Source of the DNA: Paenibacillus_F chitinolyticus_A | GTDB taxonomy: Bacteria > Bacillota > Bacilli > Paenibacillales > NBRC-103111 | Direction of reading: 5' to 3' | NCBI RefSeq assembly: GCF_045038035.1 | Contig: NZ_CP173427.1 | Location: 868,001-932,000, forward strand | Length of the DNA: 64,000 bases | Shown here: positions 42,277-50,589 of the stretch, one piece after another | Position numbering within the stretch: position 1 is the stretch's first letter | Layout of the letters: every line of letters starts with the position of its first letter | Position numbers and translations under genes: made by a program | Notes under the pieces: model-generated | Database searches by the model: none | Told to the model about the DNA's origin: nothing | The model's input: the letters and a program-made list of their open reading frames with translations, nothing else

Positions 42277-43335
42277 ATGAAGGGAAAAGTAAAGTTTTTA
42301 ATCGGCTGTTTAGTTGTTCTTGCGGCAATTGCCGTTGCGAGCCCCGGCATGGCTCTGAATATCGTCGTTTTCTTCCTGTCCTTCGTAGCCGCGGGCGGAG
42401 CCGCCCTTTTTGTGCACGAATTGGGTCATGTTCTGGGAGCGTTTATTACGGGCAGAAAAGTAATCAAATTCAGTTTGGGGCCCATTACCCTGTCCATTCC
42501 GCAGAAAAAGATCATTTTTTCTTGGAAGAACTTTTATTATGTCGGCAATGTGCTGGTGGATGTGGCCGATTTCAAGGATGAAGCTTCTTATGAGCGAAAT
42601 AACAAGAAACAGTCGGTCATTTTCATTCTCGGGCCTGTTATGAGCCTGGTAACGGGTATCCTGGCCTTGACGCTGCTTAAAAACAGCTTCGACTATCTGG
42701 TCGTGACGCTGTTCGGTATTTTATCGCTGGCGATGGGCCTGGGTACATTGATCTTCTCGGACGGCAGGCTTGCCAAAACGATTGCCGATCCGTACGAATC
42801 GCTTTATTATTACTGGAATATTTTATTTACCATTCCGAATGTTAAGGAAGAGAGCCTCAAATTTCTGCTGCTGAAGTCGGAAACGTATCTGTTCGATAAA
42901 TACATCGGCAACAAGAAGGGAATCACGGAGAAGTTTACAGATCTGTTTGTGCTGTATTATTCGAAATATTTCAGCCAGGTGATCGGCAGAGAACGAATCA
43001 ATGCCATTGATTTTATGCCGTTTCTGATGGATGCTCTCCGCGATGAAGCCGGGAAAAGACATAACAAAATGATCGTTTCCCATATTTTATGCGAGGAAGC
43101 GATGGGCTGGAGTCTGGCGGGCAGGCAGGAGGAAGCGGAATCCTTGTACGCTTTTGTCCAGGAGCATGGGGTTACGGAGCCGATCACCCGGCTTAAAGTC
43201 GAATCCGTCCTCAAACGATCCGTGGAGCTCGGCCGTGAATATGCGGCACAACGCAAAGCGCTTGTGCAGAACAACGTGTTTGATTATTACGAAGAAAAAT
43301 GGTTAAAGGAACGCGGGCTTCCCGGTTTTAAGTAA
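42277..43335 (+). CDS. M50-like (site-2 protease type) membrane metallopeptidase
   Basis: 352 residues. The N-terminal 165 residues hold about four to five membrane helices with the zinc motif VHELGHVLGA at about 48-57 (HExxH). A second motif, LIFSDGRLA at about 155-163, matches the DG site that supplies the third zinc ligand of M50 proteases. The C-terminal half is soluble, helical and TPR-like (HILCEEAMGWSLAGRQEEAESLYAFVQEHG). M50 enzymes cut transmembrane segments of regulators or pheromones. AAAGGAGAGAG precedes the ATG. No anti-sigma factor, RiPP precursor or other substrate candidate is adjacent. Confidence 0.72.
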   Translation: MKGKVKFLIGCLVVLAAIAVASPGMALNIVVFFLSFVAAGGAALFVHELGHVLGAFITGRKVIKFSLGPITLSIPQKKIIFSWKNFYYVGNVLVDVADFKDEASYERNNKKQSVIFILGPVMSLVTGILALTLLKNSFDYLVVTLFGILSLAMGLGTLIFSDGRLAKTIADPYESLYYYWNILFTIPNVKEESLKFLLLKSETYLFDKYIGNKKGITEKFTDLFVLYYSKYFSQVIGRERINAIDFMPFLMDALRDEAGKRHNKMIVSHILCEEAMGWSLAGRQEEAESLYAFVQEHGVTEPITRLKVESVLKRSVELGREYAAQRKALVQNNVFDYYEEKWLKERGLPGFK

Positions 43336-43494
43336 GACCGGATAAAGCGCGTGTCGGAGGCTGCCCGCAAGGGTGGTCTTTTTGTAGTTGCGGAGGGGCG
43401 GCGCCTCCCTTTTTTCGACATGTTTTTTATTGGGCGGAGTGGGTAAAAATAAAAAGAGTCTTTTTTTAACCTGAATGAGGATAGGGGGAAATCA

Positions 43495-44346
43495 ATGATG
43501 GCACTGACACCCGAGCAGCGGATCACCCTCCATGGCTTTAATAACCTTACAAAGTCATTGAGTTTTAATATGTACGATATTTGTTACACCCGTACCCGGG
43601 AAGAGCGGAAGGCGTATCTCGAATATATCGACGAGCAGTACAATGCGGAGAGGCTGACGAAAATTTTGAATACCGTGTCCGACATCATCGGCGCCCACGT
43701 CCTGAATATCGCCAAGCAGGATTATGAGCCCCAGGGCTCCAGCGTTACGATGCTCGTATCGGAAGGACCGGTCGATACCGCACCCACGGAATCGTTCGAG
43801 GAATCACCGGGTCCCCTGCCGGAAGCCGTTGTGGCTCATCTCGATAAAAGCCACATCACGGTCCATACGTATCCGGAATATCACCCTGATGAAGGTATTT
43901 CCACGTTCCGTGCGGATATCGACGTCTCCACTTGCGGCGAAATTTCTCCGCTAAAGGCGCTGAACTATATGATCCATTCGTTCGACACGGATATCTTTAC
44001 GATGGATTACCGGGTCCGCGGCTTTACGCGGGACATTAACGGCCATAAATTGTTTATCGACCACGAAATCAGCTCCATCCAGAACTATATTCCGCAGTCC
44101 ATCAAGGATAAGTATCATATGATCGACGTGAACGTATACCAGGAAAATATTTTCCACACGAAATGTAAACTGCGTGAATTCGATCTTAACAACTATTTGT
44201 TCGGCTACACGAAGGACAAGCTGACTGCCGAGGAGCAGGAGGAAATAACGGAAAGCCTAACGCTGGAGATGGACGAAATCTTCTACGGCAAAAATATTTA
44301 TTCCGCTACGCTTGAGGATGAAGAAGGCGCGGCGGGTGAAGTCTGA
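43495..44346 (+). CDS. speD: S-adenosylmethionine decarboxylase proenzyme, long (E. coli SpeD) type
   Basis: 283 residues, the length of the class 1A enzyme and not the short Bacillus SpeH type. The self-cleavage site is in HLDKSHITVHTYPEYHP; Ser119 would become the pyruvoyl group. The following DIDVSTCGEISPLKALNYMIHSF and VRGFTRDINGHKLFIDHE are conserved. It decarboxylates AdoMet to supply the aminopropyl donor for spermidine. Two adjacent ATGs (43495, 43498) are possible starts; GGGGGAAATC lies upstream. No spermidine synthase gene is in the window. The C-terminus is short and acidic. Confidence 0.92.
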   Translation: MMALTPEQRITLHGFNNLTKSLSFNMYDICYTRTREERKAYLEYIDEQYNAERLTKILNTVSDIIGAHVLNIAKQDYEPQGSSVTMLVSEGPVDTAPTESFEESPGPLPEAVVAHLDKSHITVHTYPEYHPDEGISTFRADIDVSTCGEISPLKALNYMIHSFDTDIFTMDYRVRGFTRDINGHKLFIDHEISSIQNYIPQSIKDKYHMIDVNVYQENIFHTKCKLREFDLNNYLFGYTKDKLTAEEQEEITESLTLEMDEIFYGKNIYSATLEDEEGAAGEV

Positions 44347-44548
44347 CGCATAAGCCGAGAAAGCGGGACACGGGGCAGCGGACGGGATGAAAAAACAGGA
44401 CACCGGACGTTACGTGTCTTTGATGTGAGGTTGTTGCCCGCGCGCAGAGCATCGGGTTTTGACTTCGCATAAGGGCGGTCTACCGCAGACGGGTGTTGTT
44501 CTCGCTGTGCCGGCAGCAGCCAGGGTCATGCCGGCAGCGCCGGCCGCT

Positions 44549-44590
44549 GAACACCGACTGCGGAACACCGACTGCGGAGCGCCGACTGCG
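44549..44590. repeat. Three tandem 14-bp units
   Basis: GAACACCGACTGCG occurs twice and GAGCGCCGACTGCG once, head to tail. They lie in the 300-base gap between speD and the DsbA-like gene. The remainder of that gap holds GC-rich sequence with CCGGCAG repeats (about 44501, 44530) and no gene. Confidence 0.85.
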
Positions 44591-44600
44591 GGACACAAAC

Positions 44601-44630
44601 AAAGGCCGTCCATTGCCGGACGGCCTTTCG
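44601..44630 (-). terminator. Terminator of the FrnE-like gene
   Basis: AAAGGCCGTCC and GGACGGCCTTT form an 11-bp stem around ATTGCC. On the minus strand it comes 18 bases after the stop of the DsbA-like gene; the T tract is short. It could also end speD transcripts from the other side. Confidence 0.7.
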
Positions 44631-44648
44631 TTGAAAAGCGGGAGAAGG

Positions 44649-45371
44649 TTACTTATCCCGCGCGGGAGGCGTACACACGCCGTCGGCACAGGCTCCGTCA
44701 GCCGCGCCGCTTTCGTCGCCCAAAATCGTGAGAGGCTTGGATTCGCCGTACGCTTTCTCCAGAGCCTGCACGAAAACTTCAACGGGCTGGGCGCCCGAAA
44801 TGCCGTATTTGCGGTCGATCACGAAGAACGGAACGCCGGTTATGCCCAGCTCGGCGCCTTCCTGCTCGTCGGCGCGCACTTCGCTAGCATACAGGTCGCC
44901 CGCAAGCATTTGCTCGGCCGCGGCCTTGTCGAGTCCCACTTCCTCGGCAAGGGAAGCCAGTACGGCACGATCACCGAGATGAAGAGAATCCGTGAAATAG
45001 GCTTTCAGCAGCCGTTCGGTCATCTCGTGCATTTTGCCGTGGGCGTTCGCGAAATGAGCCAGACGGTGCGCGTCGAATGTGTTCGTCAGGACGATTGTGT
45101 CCATGCGGTAGGTGAGTCCGACGGATTCCGCTTGCGCAACCACATTGGCATTCATGGTTTTGGCCTGCTCGACGCTCATCCCGTATTTCTTGGAAAGCAT
45201 CACATGGACGCTGTGGCCGATATCCCGGGGAGAGTTCGGGTCCAACTCGAAACTGCGGTACACCACTTCAAGCTCGCTCTTGCGGGGAAATTGTTCAAGC
45301 GCCTGCTCGAACCGGCGTTTGCCGATATAACAGAACGGACACGCAAAATCGGACCAGATTTCAATTTTCAT
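44649..45371 (-). CDS. DsbA-family oxidoreductase, FrnE-like
   Basis: 240 residues. The thioredoxin-fold active site is DFACPFCYIGKRRFEQAL (CPFC) near the N-terminus. The conserved cis-Pro loop is GVPFFVIDRKYGISGAQPVEVF, and the helical insertion is typical of FrnE/2-hydroxychromene isomerase-like DsbA proteins. There is no signal peptide, so it acts in the cytosol, probably in disulfide or polyketide-type isomerisation chemistry or oxidative stress. A second Cys pair at the extreme C-terminus (GACADGVC) is unusual and resembles the extra C-terminal Cys motif reported for Deinococcus FrnE. TTGGAGG precedes the ATG. Confidence 0.85.
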   Translation of the reverse strand: MKIEIWSDFACPFCYIGKRRFEQALEQFPRKSELEVVYRSFELDPNSPRDIGHSVHVMLSKKYGMSVEQAKTMNANVVAQAESVGLTYRMDTIVLTNTFDAHRLAHFANAHGKMHEMTERLLKAYFTDSLHLGDRAVLASLAEEVGLDKAAAEQMLAGDLYASEVRADEQEGAELGITGVPFFVIDRKYGISGAQPVEVFVQALEKAYGESKPLTILGDESGAADGACADGVCTPPARDK

Positions 45372-45637
45372 AGTAGGAAAACCTCCAAATTTCTATCTCG
45401 AACCGTTTGCACGGAGCAAACAGGGAGCGGGTGATGGTTCATCTTGTAATCATTATAGTTACAGTTTGTCCGGAAAGCAAGAGGGGCGAATACAGGTAAG
45501 AAAAACAGCAAAGCCAAGCAGGCTGTAAAAAAATCCGTGAAGGGAAAATAAGGATCACTTTTTGATAAATCCAAGAGAAACAGGCGGAATAGACCGAAAA
45601 AGAGAGGCGGCTGCAAAAATAAGCGGGATGAGGCCCC

Positions 45638-45671
45638 TTGACAACGCCAACTGTTACTAATAAAATAACAG
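45638..45671 (+). promoter_or_regulatory. Sigma-A promoter with palindromic operator before the OYE-type reductase gene
   Basis: TTGACA (45638-45643), 17 bases and TAAAAT (45661-45666) form a near-consensus promoter. CTGTTA (45651-45656) and TAACAG (45666-45671) make a 6-bp inverted repeat with a 9-base spacer that covers the -10, a typical repressor site. Upstream (45372-45637) the sequence is AT-rich and shows no gene. Confidence 0.65.
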
Positions 45672-45778
45672 ACATTGCCGGGTATAACAATTCCTTGGCT
45701 TTCCGATATATGTACAAAAGAAATAGAGAAAGCTAACCCTGTAGAATTTGTTTGAATATAGAGGAGGAAAAAAACCAG

Positions 45779-46897
45779 ATGAACAGCAAATTCAAGCCTT
45801 TATTCGAGAGGTTCTCTCTCTCCAGCGGTGTGGAGCTGGATAATCGCATCGTGATGGCTCCGATGACAAATTTTTCGTCCCACGAGGACGGAACCGTCTC
45901 GGATGCCGAAATCGCCTACTATGAGCGCAGATCCAATGGAGCGGGTCTCGTCATTACGGCTTGCACGTACGTAACGCCTAACGGCAAAGGGTTTCCCGGC
46001 GAGTTTGCCGGAGACCGCGATGAGATGATTCCGAGCCTGGCCCGTCTCGCTTCGGCCATCAAGGGGCAGGGCGCCAAAGCCATCCTGCAAATTTTCCACG
46101 GCGGCCGGAGCTGTCCGCCGGAGCTGGTGCCGAACGGCGAGATCGTAAGCGCAAGCGCCGTGGCGGAAGAGAAGGAAGGCAGCATCGTGCCCAGAGCGCT
46201 GACGGATGCCGAGATCGAAGGCATTATCCGCGACTTCGGGGAAGCGACCCGCCGCGCCATCGAAGCGGGCTACGACGGCGTGGAGATTCACGGAGCGAAC
46301 GGCTATCTCATTCAGCAGTTCTTCTCTCCTCATTCCAACCGCCGCGACGACCGCTGGGGCGGAGACGTGAACAAGCGCATGACTTTCCCGCTTGCCGTCG
46401 TGGATGAAGTGAAGCGTGTCGCGGCGGAGCATGCGAAACAGCCGTTCGCCGTAGGCTACCGCTTCTCGCCGGAGGAACCCGAGACTCCCGGAATCTCCAT
46501 GGACGATTCCATTCAGCTCGTAAATACGCTGGCCGACAAGGGTTTGGATTATATCCACGTGTCCCTGATGGATTTCTGGTCGGCTCCGAGAACGCTGGAC
46601 GATAACCGTCCGCGGATCGAGATCATCCTCGAAACCGTCGGCGGCAGAACGCCCGTGATGGGCGTAGGCTCTATCCATACGGCGGACGACGCTTTGAAAG
46701 CTTTGGAGTCCGGTGTGCCTCTGGTCGCTCTAGGCCGCGAACTGATCGTGGAACCGGACTGGGTCGGCAAAGTCGCGGACGGACGCGAGTCGGAGATCAA
46801 GACGACGCTGACCAAAGACGATCAGGAGCGTCTGGTCATTCCCGATCCTTTGTGGAACGCGATCATAAACACACCGGGCTGGTTCCCTGTGGTTTAA
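45779..46897 (+). CDS. NADH-dependent flavin oxidoreductase, old yellow enzyme family
   Basis: 372 residues from the ATG at 45779, preceded by GAGGAGG; nine upstream in-frame codons lack a site. FMN-barrel motifs: NRIVMAPMTNFSS, ITACTYVTPNGKGFPGEF, AILQIFHGGRS, the long signature YDGVEIHGANGYLIQQFFSPHSNRRDDRWGG with the catalytic His-Asn region, and GVGSIHTADDALKALESGVPLVALGRELIVEPDW. OYE enzymes reduce activated C=C bonds of alpha,beta-unsaturated carbonyls or quinones and are commonly induced by electrophiles. The palindrome over the -10 fits inducible repression. No regulator gene is next to it. A terminator follows closely. Confidence 0.9.
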   Translation: MNSKFKPLFERFSLSSGVELDNRIVMAPMTNFSSHEDGTVSDAEIAYYERRSNGAGLVITACTYVTPNGKGFPGEFAGDRDEMIPSLARLASAIKGQGAKAILQIFHGGRSCPPELVPNGEIVSASAVAEEKEGSIVPRALTDAEIEGIIRDFGEATRRAIEAGYDGVEIHGANGYLIQQFFSPHSNRRDDRWGGDVNKRMTFPLAVVDEVKRVAAEHAKQPFAVGYRFSPEEPETPGISMDDSIQLVNTLADKGLDYIHVSLMDFWSAPRTLDDNRPRIEIILETVGGRTPVMGVGSIHTADDALKALESGVPLVALGRELIVEPDWVGKVADGRESEIKTTLTKDDQERLVIPDPLWNAIINTPGWFPVV

Positions 46898-46913
46898 ACA
46901 TTCCGCTTTCGAA

Positions 46914-46966
46914 AACACCTTCAAGATATGGAACCTGTGACGGGACATATCTGAAGGTGTTTTTTG
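46914..46966 (+). terminator. Terminator of the OYE-type gene
   Basis: AACACCTTCAAGATATG pairs with CATATCTGAAGGTGTT (one bulge), followed by TTTTT. The remaining bases to 47208 are strongly AT-rich, with no gene seen. Confidence 0.88.
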
Positions 46967-47208
46967 TGCATTTATAAAGGTTAAAAAGTGTGATCTCTCG
47001 GGCATTGTAAATAGAGCAATTGAAAAATGGAAAATTTAGCGATAAAATGCAGATGGTAATATTTCTATTTTTATCATTGTTAACTAAATTTTACATCAAG
47101 GAGGGGACTCTGGATAATTTTATTCAATGTTGATTTTAAATAAATGCTACATTTTAATAAAAATATTATTTTTCGAAGTTTAACTTCTTTACAGGTAGGG
47201 AAAGTTCT

Positions 47209-48438
47209 ATGAAAAGAATGATGGTTGTGATCAAGATCTTGATATTATTTTTAATCGTGACCGGCTGCAGTTACATATCCCCAGAGAAAAAAAGCTTTAT
47301 CGACAAATGGGAGGAGGACATCCGCTACTTGGCCCGTGAGTTACCTTCGAAGCACGTTGATGCTTTTTCCAGAATTACTCAGGGTCAGTTCAATAATAAA
47401 ATTAGTGACCTTCTGGCCCAAGTTCCCCGGCTTAATGAACAGCAGATTAAGGTCAAACTGCTTGAGCTTGTAGCCGATATCGGGGATGGGCACACTTATT
47501 TACAGTTTCCGGTTCAAGAGTCGCTTCCTTTTTCTTTGCTGCAATTTTCAGACGGTATCTATGTTGTCGGCGCAGATCCTTCGTACAGTTCCGTTCTTGG
47601 AAAAAAACTAATCCAAATAAATGGAACTCCCATTGACAGAGTGAAAGACAAGTATCGCTCGATTATTTCTCACGATAATGAATATTCAGTGGCAGCTCGA
47701 TTTCCTGATTACCTAAAAAATGTGGATTTTCTATACGGTCTGAATTTTGCGAAGCCGGGACAAACGATATCGTTTAGGTTCGCAGACAATAATGGAGTTA
47801 CTAATGAGATTAAGACAAGCGGGACGAAAGAAAATAATCGTTCCATAACGCTGAACACCGCTTCTGTACCGTTGTTTATGCAAAATAGCTCGGAAAATTA
47901 TTGGTTTGCTTCTCTTCCGGAAAAGAAGGCTATCTACATCAAGTATAATCAATGTTTGGAGATGGCAGATAAGCCCGTAAACGATTTTATCCAAGACATT
48001 TTGGACCAAATAACCCAACATCCGACGAATAAGCTAATCATCGATTTTAGATACAACGGGGGAGGGAGGTCCGGTTTGTTAAATGGCTTGATTGATCCTA
48101 TCGACAAGTTAAATAAAACGGGGTCTTTGAAAACATATCTATTTATTAATAACGCATCGGCTTCGGCTGCCGTCAGTGATGCCCTTACATTTAAGAACGA
48201 ACTCGGAGGTATCCTTATCGGACAACCGACCTCTTCCAAGCCGGATATGTTCGGGAATGTCCAGACATTCACTTTGCCAAACTCAAAAACGGTCGTTTAT
48301 TACTCCACGAAAAAGTTTATTCTAATCGGCAATAAAAAAATCGATTCTCTTTATCCGGATATTGATATAGATTGGACCATGCAGGACTTTCTTGAGGGAA
48401 AGGACACCGACATGGACTACGTTTTTATGAATGACTAG
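47209..48438 (+). CDS. S41-type peptidase lipoprotein
   Basis: 409 residues. A lipoprotein signal ends in LFLIVTGCS, so the protein would be anchored outside the membrane at the Cys (residue 20). An N-terminal helical domain precedes a PDZ-like segment (GADPSYSSVLGKKLIQINGTPID). The tail-specific-protease core follows: LIIDFRYNGGGRSGLLNGLI and LFINNASASAAVSDALTFKNELGG, whose Ser in NASASAA is the likely nucleophile, then LIGQPTSSKPDMFGN. Catalytic residues of the S41 Ser-Lys type cannot be fully confirmed. The gene is clearly more AT-rich than its neighbours and isolated, suggesting later acquisition. GTAGGGAAAG precedes the ATG. Confidence 0.78.
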   Translation: MKRMMVVIKILILFLIVTGCSYISPEKKSFIDKWEEDIRYLARELPSKHVDAFSRITQGQFNNKISDLLAQVPRLNEQQIKVKLLELVADIGDGHTYLQFPVQESLPFSLLQFSDGIYVVGADPSYSSVLGKKLIQINGTPIDRVKDKYRSIISHDNEYSVAARFPDYLKNVDFLYGLNFAKPGQTISFRFADNNGVTNEIKTSGTKENNRSITLNTASVPLFMQNSSENYWFASLPEKKAIYIKYNQCLEMADKPVNDFIQDILDQITQHPTNKLIIDFRYNGGGRSGLLNGLIDPIDKLNKTGSLKTYLFINNASASAAVSDALTFKNELGGILIGQPTSSKPDMFGNVQTFTLPNSKTVVYYSTKKFILIGNKKIDSLYPDIDIDWTMQDFLEGKDTDMDYVFMND

Positions 48439-48539
48439 AAAGCAAGAAGAGCATCAGGACCGTATAAGTTGAGAAAAAAATTTACAAAATCTTCTCGTTG
48501 AGCGGAGACCAGCCGCACGTGTGTGAAGGTTTAGGAAGC

Positions 48540-48592
48540 GATCCAACGTAAAAAAGCCTGCGCTTTCGCGAAGGCTTTTTTTGCGTTGGATC
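48540..48592 (+). terminator. Nested terminator hairpin
   Basis: GATCCAACG and CGTTGGATC form the outer stem; inside, AAAAAAGCCT and AAGGCTTTTTTT form a second stem with T tract. The structure is about 100 bases past the S41 gene. The rest of 48439-48798 contains a small hairpin CCTGCC-GCTAAAGT-GGGCAGG (about 48640) and no gene. Confidence 0.8.
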
Positions 48593-48798
48593 GTTTTAGT
48601 GAATGGATAGGAAAATCAATTCGGAAGAGAAACCAAGCCCTGCCGCTAAAGTGGGCAGGTTTTGTCGTTCATATCGCCGAGTCGATCACCGAGCTGGCGG
48701 GATGCGTTTTAAATGGGAAAGCCGTGCGTTTAAAATCCGGCCTTCCGAAACAAGCGCGGGCGTTGCACGGCAGCAACGGCATGAACACTCTGGCCCCG

Positions 48799-49629
48799 TT
48801 ACCCGCGAAGCATCTTTAGATCGAACTCGGGCACCAGCCCTTCCTTCGCGGCTCGTCCGAGCAGCGCTTCGACCGCTCCGTAGCCGTCTTCGCCGAGATC
48901 CGCCGTGAACGAATTCACGTACAAGTCGATATGCGCTTTGGCGACCTCGGGAGACATTTCCTGCGCATGCCGGAGCACGTAAGCCTGAGACGCTTCCGGA
49001 TGAGCCCACGCGTACTCCACGGAAGAGCGGACCCATCCCGCCAACGCCTCCAGATCCATCGAACGCTTCGCGATGATGGCGCCGAGCGGAATCGGGAGTC
49101 CCGTGTCGGACTCCCACCAGCTGCCGAGATCGGCCAGCAGGCTGAGACCGTAGGACGGGTAAGTGAAGCGCGCCTCGTGAATGACGAGGCCCGCGTCGAT
49201 CTTCCCGTCCCGCACGGCCGGCATGATCTCGTGGAAAGGCATCACGACGATCTCGCCGACGCCGCCCGGAACCTGTTGGGCGGCCCACAGCCGGAACAGC
49301 AGGTACGCGGTCGAGCGTTCGCTCGGGACGGCTACGTGCTTGCCGGAGAGGGACGCCGGATCGGCGGAGTCCCGGGACAGCACGAGCGGTCCGCAGCCTC
49401 TGCCGAGAGCGCCGCCGCAAGGGAGCAGGGCGTAGTCCGAAAGGACCCAGGGCAGCGCGGCGTAAGAGATTTTCATCACTTCGGGACCGCCGGGTCCGGC
49501 GGCCAGACTGTTGGTAATATCGATGTCGGCATACAGGACATCGAGCTCGGGTGCGCCCGGGACGAGCCCGTGCACCCAGGCGTGAAAGACGAACGTGTCG
49601 TTCGGACACGGGGAAAACGCGATTTTCAT
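48799..49629 (-). CDS. mqnD: 1,4-dihydroxy-6-naphthoate synthase MqnD
   Basis: 276 residues from the ATG at 49629, which overlaps the mqnB stop (ATGA). The sequence begins KIAFSPCPNDTFVFHAWVHG, the hallmark of MqnD, and continues DIDITNSLAAGPGGPEVMKISYAALPWVLSDYALLPCGGALG, then VVMPFHEIMPAVRDGKIDAGLVIHEARFTYPSYGL. It is a periplasmic-binding-protein-like fold that converts cyclic dehypoxanthinyl futalosine to 1,4-dihydroxy-6-naphthoate in the futalosine route to menaquinone. The longer open frame upstream lies inside mqnB and is not used. The partner genes mqnA, mqnC and mqnE are not in the window. Confidence 0.92.
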   Translation of the reverse strand: MKIAFSPCPNDTFVFHAWVHGLVPGAPELDVLYADIDITNSLAAGPGGPEVMKISYAALPWVLSDYALLPCGGALGRGCGPLVLSRDSADPASLSGKHVAVPSERSTAYLLFRLWAAQQVPGGVGEIVVMPFHEIMPAVRDGKIDAGLVIHEARFTYPSYGLSLLADLGSWWESDTGLPIPLGAIIAKRSMDLEALAGWVRSSVEYAWAHPEASQAYVLRHAQEMSPEVAKAHIDLYVNSFTADLGEDGYGAVEALLGRAAKEGLVPEFDLKMLRG

Positions 49630-50327
49630 AACAGCACCTCCGGTAAGACTGAACTGGCTTTCTCCAGCATGGCGAGCGCTTCGGGAATTCGCCATGCCGC
49701 TTTGTTGCGCGGCCCCACCGCGTTGGAGACCGAACGGAGCTCCAGGCACGGGATGCCGAGGGCGAGGGCGGCGCTTGCCGCGCCGAAGCCTTCCATGCCC
49801 TCGGCGGCGGCGCCGGGCACCCGCCCGGCAAGCTCCAGGGCATGCTCCGCCGTGCCGGTCACGGTGGAGACCGTAAGCACAGGACCTGTGCTTACGGGCA
49901 GCCCGGCGGCCGCCAGAGCCTCGGCGACGCGGCCGGCAAGCGCCGCGTCGACGGGCACGCGGGCCGAGCCGAAGCCAAGCTCGTCCAGGCTGAGGAAACC
50001 CCCGGGCGTCTCGGCGCCCAGATCGGCCGCGAGAATCTCGCTCGACACGACGAGCGAGCCGACCTCGGCCCGGCCCTCGAAGCCGCCTGCGATTCCGGCG
50101 GCTATGACGAGGTCGTATTCGGCGGCGGCGAGCGCCGCCGAGGTGGAGACAGCCGCGGCCACGGGCCCGACGCCCGCGAGCTCCACCCGGAAGCCGGGCG
50201 CTCCGGCAAGACCGCGGAGCACGGCGTCCCGCTCGGCTTCTACGGGCGTCATGATCAGGACGCGCTTGATGTGAGGCGTTTCTCCCGCAGGGAGCGGGGA
50301 AGAGGCCGAATAAAAATCAGGGCTCAT
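49626..50327 (-). CDS. mqnB: Futalosine hydrolase MqnB
   Basis: 233 residues from the ATG at 50327 (AAAGGAGATC 8 bases upstream); the 38 codons before it are not supported. The nucleoside phosphorylase-like fold appears as VLIMTPVEAERDAVLRGL, LVIAAGIAGGFEGRAEVGSLVVSSEILAADLGAET, then TVTGTAEHALELAGRVPGAAAEGMEGFGAASAALALGIPCLELRSVSN, with the Glu-Met-Glu substrate loop. It releases hypoxanthine from futalosine. It is co-transcribed with mqnD, and the two are translationally coupled. The upstream 260 bases are divergent from the sensor kinase gene. Strand-wide codon use is very GC-rich (many Ala, Gly). Confidence 0.88.
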   Translation of the reverse strand: MSPDFYSASSPLPAGETPHIKRVLIMTPVEAERDAVLRGLAGAPGFRVELAGVGPVAAAVSTSAALAAAEYDLVIAAGIAGGFEGRAEVGSLVVSSEILAADLGAETPGGFLSLDELGFGSARVPVDAALAGRVAEALAAAGLPVSTGPVLTVSTVTGTAEHALELAGRVPGAAAEGMEGFGAASAALALGIPCLELRSVSNAVGPRNKAAWRIPEALAMLEKASSVLPEVLL

Positions 50328-50589
50328 TTGTATGATCTCCTTTAATTGCTGATCCGGATAAGCTATATTATAAACCAATGTTTCGCGGTATAAAAACTTT
50401 AGGGCTAAACAAATTTTCTTCCTCGTTAAATTTATCCGCATTCACGTACGGATCGGGAAGGACTGGAACACGCTTTTTCCGAACTAATACCTATCTGAAT
50501 CCAATTCGTGCCTTTCTTGTCTCATGGCAGCCTCACCTGCCGCGCATCATCCCCGGACTTACTCTTCAACGCATAAAGGAGACATCACC

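Noticed and set aside
50524..50589. Earlier ATG for the PAS kinase
   Set aside because: The TTG at 50590 has AAAGGAG at ideal distance and is followed directly by the membrane helix; the ATG has no site.
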